Part shown: piece by piece, positions 25,926 through 34,483 of the stretch
How positions within the stretch are numbered: position 1 is the first letter of the stretch
How the letters are laid out: each line of letters opens with the position of its first letter
Assembly (NCBI RefSeq): GCF_041361465.1
Contig: NZ_JBGKAC010000002.1
Coordinates: forward strand, 434,001-498,000
Origin: Halobaculum sp. MBLA0143
GTDB taxonomy: Archaea > Halobacteriota > Halobacteria > Halobacteriales > Haloferacaceae
Reading direction: 5' to 3'
DNA: 64,000 bases
Translations under genes and position numbers: made by a program
The notes under the pieces: model-generated
The model's database searches: none
What the model was told of the DNA's origin: nothing
What the model saw: only the letters and a program-made list of their open reading frames with translations

Positions 25926-27416
25926 CTACAGGTCGTACAGTTCGCCGAACTTCGACTCGACGTACTCGAGGAAGTAGTCGGCGGTCAGCGGCTCGCCGGT
26001 CACCACCTCCATCAGTTCGTCCGCCGGATAGCGCTGACCGTGTGCGTGGACGTTCTCCTCCATCCAGGTCAGCAACGGCTCGAAGTTCCCGTTCCGGATC
26101 AGTTCGTCCACGTCGTCTCGTTCCTCGCGGAGTGTCGCGTCGAGCTGTGCGGCCGCGACGGAGCCGATCGTGTAGCTCTGGAACCCGCCGAACCCGCCGG
26201 TCCAGTGGACGTCCTGGAGACACCCCTCCGCGTCCGTCTCCGGCCGGACACCGAGGTACTCCTCCATCTTGTCGTTCCACACCCGCGGGATCTCCTCGAC
26301 GTCGATCTCGCCGGCGACGAACGCCCGTTCCACCTCCGTCCGGAGGACGATGTGCATGTGGTAGGTGAGTTCGTCCGCCTCGACCCGGATCAGGTTGTTC
26401 GGGTAGATCCGGTTGGCGGCCTCGAACAGCGTGCGGGCGTCGAAGTCGGTGCCGAGGTGGTCGTTGAACGTCGGGGTGAAGTACTCCCAGAACGCCTCCG
26501 TGCGGGCGACGTGGTTCTCCCAGAACCGCGACTGACTCTCGTGGATCTCGTAGCGTTCCGAACCCAACGGTGTCCCGTACTCCGACTGCGGGACGCCCAG
26601 CATGTACGTCGCGTGACCGAACTCGTGGATCGTCGCGTTCAACGCCTCCAACGGCGCCTCCGGGTCGAACCTGGTGGTGACTCGCGCGTCGAACTGTGTC
26701 CCGGAGGTGAACGGGTGTGCGGAGGTGTCGAGCCGGCCGCGGTCGAAGTCGTACCCCAGCAGTTCGAGCGCCTCGCGGTTCAACGCCTCCTGTGTGGCCT
26801 CGTCGTACGTCGCCTCGAACGGATCCGCGAGCGTCACCGCCGACGCTCGGATCGACTCGATCAACGGCACCAGCCGTTCACGGAGGTCGTCGAAGATCGA
26901 CTCCACCATCGGCTCCGGGAACGCCGGCTCCAACCCCTCGTACAACACCCGGTACGGCTCCCGATCCGGGTCGAGGTGGTCAGCCCGTTCCCGCTCCAGC
27001 TCCCGACGGCGTTCCAACACCGGCGCGAACTGGTCGAACTCGTCGTCGGCCCGAGCCGACTCCCAGGCGTCCTGTGCCTCCGCCGACAGCTCCGTCCGTT
27101 CCCGCACCAGCGACTCCGGCACTCGCGTGGCCCCCTCGTAAGACTCCTCGACCTCGCGGACGACCGCCGCCTGTTCGTCGGTGAGGTCGGCGTCCGCCAA
27201 CGCGTCCAACGCCTCCCCCAGTGTCTCGTCGGTCTGGCGCTCGTGGAGCACCGACGAGAGGGCAGACAGCTGTTTGGCCCGCGCAGGCGTCCCGTCTGCC
27301 GGCATCGTCACCTGTTGGTCCCAGCCGATCAACTGCGCGGCGTCGGAGATGTACGTGGTCTGCTCGACGTGGTCGAGTAACGTCTCGTAGGCCTCCGGCG
27401 CGTCTGTCTGTGACAC
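25926..27416 (-). CDS. Carboxypeptidase Taq family (M32) metallopeptidase
   Basis: 496 residues, the normal M32 length. The enzyme removes C-terminal residues from peptides in the cytoplasm using a metal ion. The HEFGH motif (His264, Glu265, His268) is in the context ATIHEFGHATYMLGVPQSEY, followed by HESQSRFWENHVART, the second conserved M32 block, and IYPNNLIRVEADELTYHMHI, the third. The N-terminus (SDAAQLIGWDQQVTMPADGT) also matches the family. Starts at GTG 27416; no signal peptide. It stands alone, convergent with the region after the secreted peptidase. Confidence 0.95.
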   Translation of the reverse strand: MSQTDAPEAYETLLDHVEQTTYISDAAQLIGWDQQVTMPADGTPARAKQLSALSSVLHERQTDETLGEALDALADADLTDEQAAVVREVEESYEGATRVPESLVRERTELSAEAQDAWESARADDEFDQFAPVLERRRELERERADHLDPDREPYRVLYEGLEPAFPEPMVESIFDDLRERLVPLIESIRASAVTLADPFEATYDEATQEALNREALELLGYDFDRGRLDTSAHPFTSGTQFDARVTTRFDPEAPLEALNATIHEFGHATYMLGVPQSEYGTPLGSERYEIHESQSRFWENHVARTEAFWEYFTPTFNDHLGTDFDARTLFEAANRIYPNNLIRVEADELTYHMHIVLRTEVERAFVAGEIDVEEIPRVWNDKMEEYLGVRPETDAEGCLQDVHWTGGFGGFQSYTIGSVAAAQLDATLREERDDVDELIRNGNFEPLLTWMEENVHAHGQRYPADELMEVVTGEPLTADYFLEYVESKFGELYDL

Positions 27417-27520
27417 GGGCTCACCTGTTGGGGATTCGATATAACTCTGCCGACCGGACTCGCAAGGTGGAACGTGGAGCGGCGTCCCCTCCGAGAGGCG
27501 ACCGACGAGACGACAGTTGA

Positions 27521-27631
27521 ACCCCGGGAGGTGACCCCGACACGTCCGTACACGAGGTCCCCCAGTCGGGGTTCGTCGCGGTGATCGCGGTGCTGGCCGC
27601 GTTGCTCGCCGGGCGGCGCGAGCGGGGGTAG
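27521..27631 (+). pseudogene. Orphan C-terminal anchor of a surface protein
   Basis: In the 341-base gap after the M32 gene, the plus strand reads GGDPDTSVHEVPQSGFVAVI then AVLAALLAGRRERG to a TAG at 27631. A short polar stretch, Pro-x-x-Gly-Phe, one membrane helix and an Arg-rich end are the hallmark of PGF-CTERM-like sorting tails on haloarchaeal secreted proteins. An in-frame TGA lies just upstream at 27518, and no body of the protein is left. Gene remnant. Confidence 0.45.
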
Positions 27632-27757
27632 CGAGTCACGGGGCGGTGCCGACGAGGCCGAAGAGCCCGCGCAGAGAGGTCTCACCACGTCGACCCACTC
27701 GGTCGTGGTCGAGGGGAGAGATGAGCCAGGAGAGACGAGCCGAGAGAGCTCGGGGAG

Positions 27758-28747
27758 TCACTCGATCCGTGACAGCCGTCGGTCGAGTTCTTCGCGGAAC
27801 CACGCGGTCAGTTCTGCTTCGGACTCCTCGCGCCACTCGGCGAACCGTTCGACGTAGTCGGCCGTCGAGAGCTGGATCGTCGCGTCGTACACCGCGCCAC
27901 GCTCGGCGGACTCCGGGAGCTCACCGGCGACGGCTCGGTAGCCGCGGCGGAGTGCGTCGACCAGTCGCTCGGGCGCGGGCTCGCGGAGCGGAGCGAGCGC
28001 TTGTTCGCGTGCCCGGGTCAGGTCACGTACCGGGTCGCCGACGACGCTGTTGCCCCAGTCGAGCAGGGTGAGGCGGTCGTCGCCGGTGTCGAAGCAGTTC
28101 GGTGTCGCCGGGTCGCAGTGGAGCAGTCTCGCCGGCGGGTCGGTGAGTCGCTCCCGAGCAGCGTCGATGGCCTCGAGCAGGCGCGCGTACTCCGAGTCGA
28201 ACCGGTCGGTCGGAGCGAGTCGCCGGTTCTCGACCACCGCCGCTCGCAGTACGTCCGGCCACGGCGTGTGGTCGACCGCCAGCTCGTCGGCGTCGCCGCC
28301 GGTGATCTCGCCGGGACGGTCGAATCGCTCCGTGTGGACGGTCGCCAGCGTGCGTCCGAGCCGTTCGGCGAGCGTGACACGCCGGTCGGGTGTCGTCTCG
28401 AACCACTCGTCGGCGACTGCCGTCCCGGCGGCCGGCTCGGTGAGCAACGCCGCCGGCTCCGCCGTCGTGCCGACGACCGACGGCACCGTCACCGGGAGGT
28501 TCAAGCCGACGTACTCGAGCACCCCGGCCTCGGCACGGAGCTCTGCTCCGTCCGGGTCTCCCGGCGTCGCCTTGCAGTACACCGGGTCGCGGTCGGTGAA
28601 CGTGACCCGGGCCACCTCGGTCGTCCAGTTCCACGTCGGACCAGCCGGCCCGACTGTTTCGACCGTCGCGTCGGGGAGAGCGCGTCTCACCACCCGAGTG
28701 AACAGCTCTGTGTCGAGCGAGCCCTCTGACTCGTCAGTCGTTCCCAC
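27758..28747 (-). CDS. Aminoglycoside phosphotransferase-fold (APH) protein
   Basis: 329 residues with a protein-kinase-like APH fold. Seen: nucleotide-binding N-lobe with VARVTFTDRDPVYCKATPGD, catalytic loop LLHCDPATPNCFD (HxDxxxxN with Cys in place of the common Gly) and metal-binding LTLLDWGNSVVGDPVRD. It therefore probably phosphorylates a small molecule, but the APH family in haloarchaea covers many substrates and antibiotic resistance should not be assumed. Start GTG 28747. It is monocistronic and convergent with the surface-protein remnant. Confidence 0.85.
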   Translation of the reverse strand: MGTTDESEGSLDTELFTRVVRRALPDATVETVGPAGPTWNWTTEVARVTFTDRDPVYCKATPGDPDGAELRAEAGVLEYVGLNLPVTVPSVVGTTAEPAALLTEPAAGTAVADEWFETTPDRRVTLAERLGRTLATVHTERFDRPGEITGGDADELAVDHTPWPDVLRAAVVENRRLAPTDRFDSEYARLLEAIDAARERLTDPPARLLHCDPATPNCFDTGDDRLTLLDWGNSVVGDPVRDLTRAREQALAPLREPAPERLVDALRRGYRAVAGELPESAERGAVYDATIQLSTADYVERFAEWREESEAELTAWFREELDRRLSRIE

Positions 28748-28923
28748 GTCCGGACCGCGTCGGCTCGTCTCTTAGCCGTTGGGGTCGTGTGTCGCCTCAC
28801 CGACGCCCGTCGCCGGCCGACAGTCACTCTCGCTCCCGCCCTCGGTCGTCGGGGGCGACCGTTCGACCCGTTCGACAGAGTGCTGGAGGAGTGTCCAGTG
28901 GCCGAGAGCGAACTGTCGGCCGA

Positions 28924-29019
28924 CTCTCCGGAAACGTGGTGTGTGTCGCGTCGGAGCCACGGCGGCGAGTCGGTTCCCGCGGGTCACACCACGAGACGAC
29001 ACCGAAGGTTTCCGGAGAG
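28924..29019. repeat. Long imperfect inverted repeat
   Basis: CTCTCCGGAAA at 28924-28934 is perfectly complementary to TTTCCGGAGAG at 29009-29019. Just inside, CGTGGTGTG at 28935-28943 pairs with CACACCACG at 28985-28993, with an unpaired 15-base stretch on the right arm. The element lies in the 620-base gap 28748-29367 where no gene is supported. It could be a cruciform or RNA hairpin, or the ends of a small non-autonomous insertion; no target duplication was recognised. Confidence 0.6.
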
Positions 29020-29367
29020 TTGCGACGGGGACGCTGGAGAGAGAAGCGACGAGTCGAACGAAACGAGCCAAGTAGCCCGTGAAGCGGCGACAGGGCGACG
29101 AAACGGACGATTGCCAGGAGGACAGTGGAGGCCGGAACGGAGACGCGGTGCCGTCGAGACGGTGAGACGACGTCTGTGTACGCCGTGACACTCGGGCGGG
29201 ACTCGGGCACCCCATCCGTCTCACTGTGCAACCCGTGTCACGGTACGACCCGCGTCGCCGCACGACCTGTGTCGCCACACGGCCCGGATCGCGTTCTCGA
29301 CACTGCCTCCACCTGGGCTCTCGTCGTCGGTCGCTCTGTGGGAGTAGAGGCCGTAGCCGAAGTTCCT

Positions 29368-29859
29368 ATGACGGAGATAGGACGATTGGGGGACGTGGCC
29401 GACAACGAGACCGACGACACCGACCAGGCGATCCTCCACGCTCTACAGGAGGACGCTCGCAATCTCTCCTCGGACGAGATCGCCGAGAGGGCCGGGATTG
29501 CAGGGAGTACCGTTCGAAAGCGGATCCAACGACTCGAGTCCGAAGACGTCGTCAAGGGGTACAGCGCCGACGTCGACTACCAGAAGTCCGGGTACCCGCT
29601 CCGGATGCTGTTGTTCTGCACCGCGTCGATCCCCGAGCGGGGGGATCTCATTCCCGACATCCTGGCGATCGACGGCGTCGTCTCCGTCCAGGAACTGGTC
29701 ACCGGCGAACAGAACCTCCTCGTGACGGCCGTCGGGGAGTCGGACAGTGACATCACACCGGTCGCGCAGGAACTGCTCGACATGGACGTGACGGTCGCCG
29801 ACGAGGTACTCGTTCGGAGCCACGAGTCCACCCCGTTCGGAGGGTTCGCGCCCGAGTGA
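29368..29859 (+). CDS. Lrp/AsnC-family transcriptional regulator
   Basis: 163 residues from ATG 29368, or 154 from GTG 29395. The N-terminal AsnC helix-turn-helix reads DQAILHALQEDARNLSSDEI, AERAGIAGSTVRKRIQRLES, DVVKGYSADVDYQKSGYPLR. The C-terminal RAM-like domain follows (ILAIDGVVSVQELVTGEQNL, LVTAVGESDSDITPVAQELL). Such proteins usually form octamers and respond to amino acids or act as constitutive regulators. It lies upstream of, and on the same strand as, the dabBA pair, but 340 bases separate them, so a link is speculative. Confidence 0.85.
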   Translation: MTEIGRLGDVADNETDDTDQAILHALQEDARNLSSDEIAERAGIAGSTVRKRIQRLESEDVVKGYSADVDYQKSGYPLRMLLFCTASIPERGDLIPDILAIDGVVSVQELVTGEQNLLVTAVGESDSDITPVAQELLDMDVTVADEVLVRSHESTPFGGFAPE

Positions 29860-30071
29860 GTACGGCACACGAGGAGTCTCGACCCGTGTGGCCCCGGCGA
29901 GTGGGCGAGTCCACTCGACGTCCACTCGCCAGAGTGGGAGACGGGCCAGTTCCAGCCTCTTCCACAGAGCGCCGACTCGTCGCGCCGACGAGGGTCACCA
30001 CCGGTGATCGCTCGTCGTGACCGGCCTGCCGGACCGACCGTGAACCGAACCTCGGGTCGTTTCTTAGCGAA

Positions 30072-30091
30072 CACTCTGTCCGAACAGTGTA
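30072..30091. promoter_or_regulatory. Imperfect palindrome upstream of dabB
   Basis: ACACTCTGTCCGAACAGTGT is an imperfect dyad (ACAC/GTGT and TGT/ACA arms around CCGA). It lies 108 bases before the dabB start and next to a TATA-like AGCTTAACTATC at 30092-30103. It is a candidate regulator site in the 340-base interval 29860-30199, which otherwise holds no gene. Confidence 0.35.
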
Positions 30092-30199
30092 GCTTAACTA
30101 TCGGGACGTTCTCTGCTCGTGTAGATCGGTTGGCTACTCCGGGCTGGGACACCCGCCGAGACGGGCCCAGACGTCGTAGCCACCCGACACCACCGAACT

Positions 30200-31693
30200 A
30201 TGTCAGGAGGAGATCAGTCGACGGCGGTCGGATCACCTGTCGAAGCGGAGACCACATCGTCAGCCCGGATACCCCTACTGCTCACTCGGCTCGTGTGGCT
30301 GCTCTGGGTCGGGAGCCTCGGTGTCGTCACCGCTCGACTCCTCGGCGAGGGCCCGTGGGCCGTGGCGGGACTCGTCGTCGTCGACGGTCTGACCGTCGTG
30401 ATGTGGACGGTGGTGACCTTCTTCAGCGGCATCGTCCACAGCTACTCGCGGCGTTACCTGGCCGGGAGTCGCGACATCGACCGGTTCTTCGTCAGCGTGT
30501 TCGGGTTCACGCTGGTCGTGATGACGCTCGTCGCGGCCGAGCACGCCGTCCTGTTCGGAGCGGCCTGGCTGGCGATGGGGCTGGTGATGGCCGACCTGAT
30601 CGGGTACGTCCGGGGCTGGAGACAGGCGCAGACGGCGGCCCGAGTCGCTCGTCGGTACTTCCTCGCCAGCACGCTCTTCGTCGGCGTCGCCGTCGGGACG
30701 CTGTGGTGGGCCACCGGCGACACGACTATCTCTGGTCTCGCAGCTGCCGGTGACGCCGTCGGGACGCCCGTCCAGTGGGTCGCGCTCGGTGCGCTGCTCC
30801 TGGCGGCGACGATCCAGTCGGCGCTCGTCCCGTTCCACGGCTGGCTGCTCGGCTCGATGACCGCGCCGACGCCGGCGTCCGCTCTGATGCACGCTGGCTT
30901 CGTCAACGCCGGTGGGATTCTGCTGACACGCTTCGCCCCTCTCGTCACGGTCGACCCGTCGGTCATGCTCCTCGTCGTGATCGTCGGAGCCACCAGCGCA
31001 CTCCTCGGGAAGCTCCTGAAGTCCGTCCAGACGGACGTGAAACGCCAGCTCGGCTGCTCGACGGTCGGCCAGATGGGGTTCATGATCGTGCAGGCCGGGC
31101 TGGGGTTCTTCGGTGCCGCGATCACGCACCTCGTCTTACACGGCTTCTACAAGGCGTACCACTTCCTCTCCTCCGGCGAGGGGGTCGAACACACGAGCCC
31201 GACACCGGAGGAGTCGCCCGCTCTCGGTGCGAACTTCCCCGGTGTCGTCGTCGCGCTGCTGACTGGGCTCGGCGGCGGTGCGGTGTTCGCGGTGCTCACG
31301 GGCAAGGGAACGAGCCTCGACAGCGGACTCGTGTTGACGTTGTTCGTCGTCGTGCCGACGCTACACGCGACCTGGGATCTCGCCCGCCGGCAGTCGCTGC
31401 CGACGGCCGTTCGGTACCTACTAGTCCCGTTGGTCGGTCTCCCGGCGATCGCCCTCTACGCGGTGGTGTACTCCGTCGTCACGACACTCGTGGCAGACCT
31501 CCCGGTCGTCACCGCACCGGCCGAGCTGACCGTCGTCCACGGCGTCGTCGTCGCGGCGTTCCTCGTGGCGTACGTCGCCGTCGAGACCGGCGTCTATCGG
31601 CGCAGTCGTCGCCTGTACGTCGCGCTCGTGGACGCCAGCCAGCCACCGACCGAGACCCTGCTGACCGCCTCGGAGGAGTACAATGAGTACTGA
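30200..31693 (+). CDS. dabB: DabB, membrane subunit of inorganic-carbon transporter
   Basis: 497 residues, a NuoL/MrpA-like multi-helix membrane protein (proton-conducting transporter family). Conserved features include the broken helix LVPFHGWLLGSMTAPTPASA, LMHAGFVNAGGILL and HLVLHGFYKAYHFLSSGEGV. Immediate pairing with a DUF2309 (DabA) gene identifies it as DabB rather than a complex I subunit: in the DAB system, cation flux through DabB energises carbon uptake by DabA. The dabA start lies inside the last codons of this gene (11-base overlap), implying coupled translation. Located in the cytoplasmic membrane. Confidence 0.9.
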   Translation: MSGGDQSTAVGSPVEAETTSSARIPLLLTRLVWLLWVGSLGVVTARLLGEGPWAVAGLVVVDGLTVVMWTVVTFFSGIVHSYSRRYLAGSRDIDRFFVSVFGFTLVVMTLVAAEHAVLFGAAWLAMGLVMADLIGYVRGWRQAQTAARVARRYFLASTLFVGVAVGTLWWATGDTTISGLAAAGDAVGTPVQWVALGALLLAATIQSALVPFHGWLLGSMTAPTPASALMHAGFVNAGGILLTRFAPLVTVDPSVMLLVVIVGATSALLGKLLKSVQTDVKRQLGCSTVGQMGFMIVQAGLGFFGAAITHLVLHGFYKAYHFLSSGEGVEHTSPTPEESPALGANFPGVVVALLTGLGGGAVFAVLTGKGTSLDSGLVLTLFVVVPTLHATWDLARRQSLPTAVRYLLVPLVGLPAIALYAVVYSVVTTLVADLPVVTAPAELTVVHGVVVAAFLVAYVAVETGVYRRSRRLYVALVDASQPPTETLLTASEEYNEY

Positions 31694-34172
31694 GACGACG
31701 GTCCGAGAGAGCCTCGAACACGCGGCAGAGAGCGTCGGAGCGGCGTGGCCGCTCCACTCGTTCGTGACCGCCAATCCGCTCGCCGGGTTCGAAGACCGCC
31801 CGTTCTGGGAGGCCGTTCGGGAGGGCGAGCGGTTGTTCGGCGCTCGCGGCTACCCCAGTGCCGAGGTGTTGCGCCGGGCCTGGGAGACCGACCGGATCGA
31901 TCCGGAGGTCCTGTCGGCCACACTCGCCGACCACGGGTACGACGACACCCCCCCGGAGCGGCTTCTGGATCGGGTGGAGACGGGAGAGACAGCGGAGACG
32001 ACAGAGACGAACCAATCGGGAACGACGGAGACGGAGACACCAGAAGCGCGGATGGAGGGTGTCCTGACGAAGTGGCTGGCGGCCTTCTTCGACCAGGGAC
32101 AGGCCGACTGGCCGATGCCGAACCGCGAGGACGGTCTCTACGCCGCCGTCCGAGCGGTGGTCCGTCACGACCGCCACGTCCCGAACCGGTCCGAGGTCGC
32201 GGAGTTCCCCGACGACCCAGTCGCCGCCGTCGAGAACGTCCTCGCGGACTGGCCGAGCGAGCAGTGGGAGTCGATCTTCGAGTACCACCTCGCCGGGCTC
32301 CCCGGCTGGACTGGCTTCGTCAAACACCGCGTCGAGGCGGGTGACGACTGGCAGTCGGCGTACCCGGCGACGCTCACCGGCTACCTCGCCGTCCGGCTCG
32401 TCCTCGCCGATCTGTTCGACGCACCGATCGCGCCGCCAGAGGGGACACACACCACCGACTCCGACGAGACACCCGACGAGGGTGCCGTTCCGCTCCCGGA
32501 GATCTGGCTCACAGCGTGGGAGACCACCTACCGCGAGGAGCTCGTCGGTGCCGTGGCCGACGCCGGGCGGTCGCAGCAGTCGGATCACGACGGTCACGGG
32601 ACGGACGACGGCGACAGTGACCGGCCCGCCGCCCAGCTGGTGTTCTGTATCGACACGCGCTCGGAGATCGTCCGCCGCCACGTCGAACGGGCGGGTCCGT
32701 ACGAGACCCACGGCTACGCCGGGTTCTTCGGAGTCCCGATGCGGTACGAGGGGTACGACGCCGAGGTCACCGTCGACGCCTGTCCGCCGATTCTCGACGC
32801 CCAACACCGGATCGCCGAGCAGCCGACGGACGAGAGCGACCCGCGACGGAGCGACTACGAGTTCTGGTCGCGGCTCCGCCAGTCCGGGAGTGAACTCCTC
32901 CACACGCTCAAGACGAATCCGGGGACCGTGTTCGGGTTCGTCGAGAACACCGGGGGCGGGTACGGGTTGGCGCTGGCGGCCCGGACGCTCCTGCCAGCCC
33001 GCGTCTACGACGCGCTGGCGGCGACCGACGACCACGTCCCCGACGCCCACGAGTTCTGTGCGCCGACGGTCGACCACGAACCCGGCGCCCCCGGTGAACT
33101 CCCACAGGGACTCACCCACGAGGAGAAGGTCGAGTACGCCGCCACCGCCTTCGAGCTGATGGGCTGGGAGGCGTTCGCCCGTGTCGTCGCCTTCGTCGGC
33201 CACGCCGGCCAGACGGCCAACAACCCCTTCGAGTCGAGTCTGGACTGTGGTGCCTGTGCCGGCAACCCCGGTGGCCCCAGCGCTCGGCTGCTCGCGGCGA
33301 TCTGCAACGAGGACGCGGTTCGGGAGGCGTTGCGCCAGCGCGGCCACGAGATCCCGCACGACACCGTCTTCGTCGCCGGCGAGCACAACACGACGACCGA
33401 CGAGATCACCCTGTACGACGGCGGTGTGCCCGAGAGCCACGCGGCCGACCTCGAACGGCTCCGTGAGGACCTCGCGGAGGCCCGGGCCGGGGCGGCGGCC
33501 GAGCGCGCCGCGGACGTGGGTGCGGCGCCGGCGTCCGGCGTCCGCGAGACCGAGCGCCGTGCGACCGACTGGGCGGAGACCCGTCCGGAGTGGGGGCTGG
33601 CCGGCAACGCCGCGTTCGTGATCGGACGGCGGGCGCTCACGGCCGACCTGGACCTCGGGGGTCGCTCGTTCCTCCACTCTTACGACCCGGCCACCGACCC
33701 CGACGGCGACGCGCTCGAAGCGATCCTGACCGGTCCGATGGTGGTCACCCAGTGGATCAACTGTCAGTACTACTTCGCGACGGTGGACAACGCAGCCTAC
33801 GGGAGCGGGTCGAAGATCACTCAGAACCCGGTCGGGAACGTCGGCGTCTACCAGGGGAACGGCGGCGACCTGATGACCGGACTGCCGCTGCAGTCGGTGC
33901 TTGCGGCCGACGACGAGCCCTACCACCAGCCGCTCAGGCTGTCCGTCGTCGTCGAGGCGCCCGTCGACCGCGTGACGGAGATTCTGGCCGCCCACGACCA
34001 CCTGACGGACCTGCTGGACAACGGCTGGCTGTCGTTGACCGTGGTCGACCCCGAACGGGAGTACCGTGCGTTCCACTACGACGGTGGGCTCGCGTGGAGG
34101 GCCGTCCGCCCGGCAGAGTCGGGAGAGGCGACGGGGCCACTGCTGACGGCAGACTCCGCGGACGAGGACTGA
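31683..34172 (+). CDS. dabA: DabA, DUF2309 inorganic-carbon transporter subunit
   Basis: 829 residues, DUF2309/UPF0753. DabA resembles a beta-carbonic anhydrase and, with DabB, traps CO2 as bicarbonate in a one-way, ion-gradient-driven reaction. The zinc site of characterised DabA (Cys, Asp, His, Cys) is present: Cys322 and Asp324 in VFCIDTRSE, His507 in FVGHAGQTANNP, and Cys522 in LDCGACAGNPGG. The 15-residue His-Cys spacing equals that of the bacterial protein. The N-terminus WPLHSFVTANPLAGFEDRPF is also typical. Two acidic inserts (about residues 98-125 and 258-315) are haloarchaeal adaptations. No carboxylase genes are in the window. Confidence 0.93.
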   Translation: MSTETTVRESLEHAAESVGAAWPLHSFVTANPLAGFEDRPFWEAVREGERLFGARGYPSAEVLRRAWETDRIDPEVLSATLADHGYDDTPPERLLDRVETGETAETTETNQSGTTETETPEARMEGVLTKWLAAFFDQGQADWPMPNREDGLYAAVRAVVRHDRHVPNRSEVAEFPDDPVAAVENVLADWPSEQWESIFEYHLAGLPGWTGFVKHRVEAGDDWQSAYPATLTGYLAVRLVLADLFDAPIAPPEGTHTTDSDETPDEGAVPLPEIWLTAWETTYREELVGAVADAGRSQQSDHDGHGTDDGDSDRPAAQLVFCIDTRSEIVRRHVERAGPYETHGYAGFFGVPMRYEGYDAEVTVDACPPILDAQHRIAEQPTDESDPRRSDYEFWSRLRQSGSELLHTLKTNPGTVFGFVENTGGGYGLALAARTLLPARVYDALAATDDHVPDAHEFCAPTVDHEPGAPGELPQGLTHEEKVEYAATAFELMGWEAFARVVAFVGHAGQTANNPFESSLDCGACAGNPGGPSARLLAAICNEDAVREALRQRGHEIPHDTVFVAGEHNTTTDEITLYDGGVPESHAADLERLREDLAEARAGAAAERAADVGAAPASGVRETERRATDWAETRPEWGLAGNAAFVIGRRALTADLDLGGRSFLHSYDPATDPDGDALEAILTGPMVVTQWINCQYYFATVDNAAYGSGSKITQNPVGNVGVYQGNGGDLMTGLPLQSVLAADDEPYHQPLRLSVVVEAPVDRVTEILAAHDHLTDLLDNGWLSLTVVDPEREYRAFHYDGGLAWRAVRPAESGEATGPLLTADSADED

Positions 34173-34483
34173 CTCGAGGCGCTGCCGACCGTCTGTCCGG
34201 CTCGGTGGGGGAGGGGGACTGCCAGTCGCCGTCGCCCCCAGGGCGGCCAGACCCACCCGTCGAGTTTCGACGCGGCCGAGAGACACTGTGACAGTCCCGC
34301 GAGGCGGGTCCACCCTCTCCGGGCGTCGCCGCGTCTCCCGCCGGCACGCCACTAGATTCAAGTTGGAGAGAAGATAGGTCATACTCGTCCGTCTCACGGC
34401 CGTCTACAGGCACGACTGACGAGACGGACGATCCGACGGTCACAGACGCGTTCGAACGACACGCACCGCACTCGACGCCGACG

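Noticed and set aside
25536-27380. 614-residue plus-strand ORF over the M32 gene
   Set aside because: Antisense shadow of the carboxypeptidase, which carries all family motifs.
29860-30199. Operon linking the AsnC regulator to dabBA
   Set aside because: A 340-base gap with its own palindrome and TATA-like element argues for a separate transcript; no direct evidence of regulation.
31509-34397. 962-residue ORF on the minus strand over dabA
   Set aside because: Antisense shadow of dabA, produced by high GC; composition is Arg/Val/Gly-rich and it shows no domain, whereas the plus strand encodes a complete DabA.
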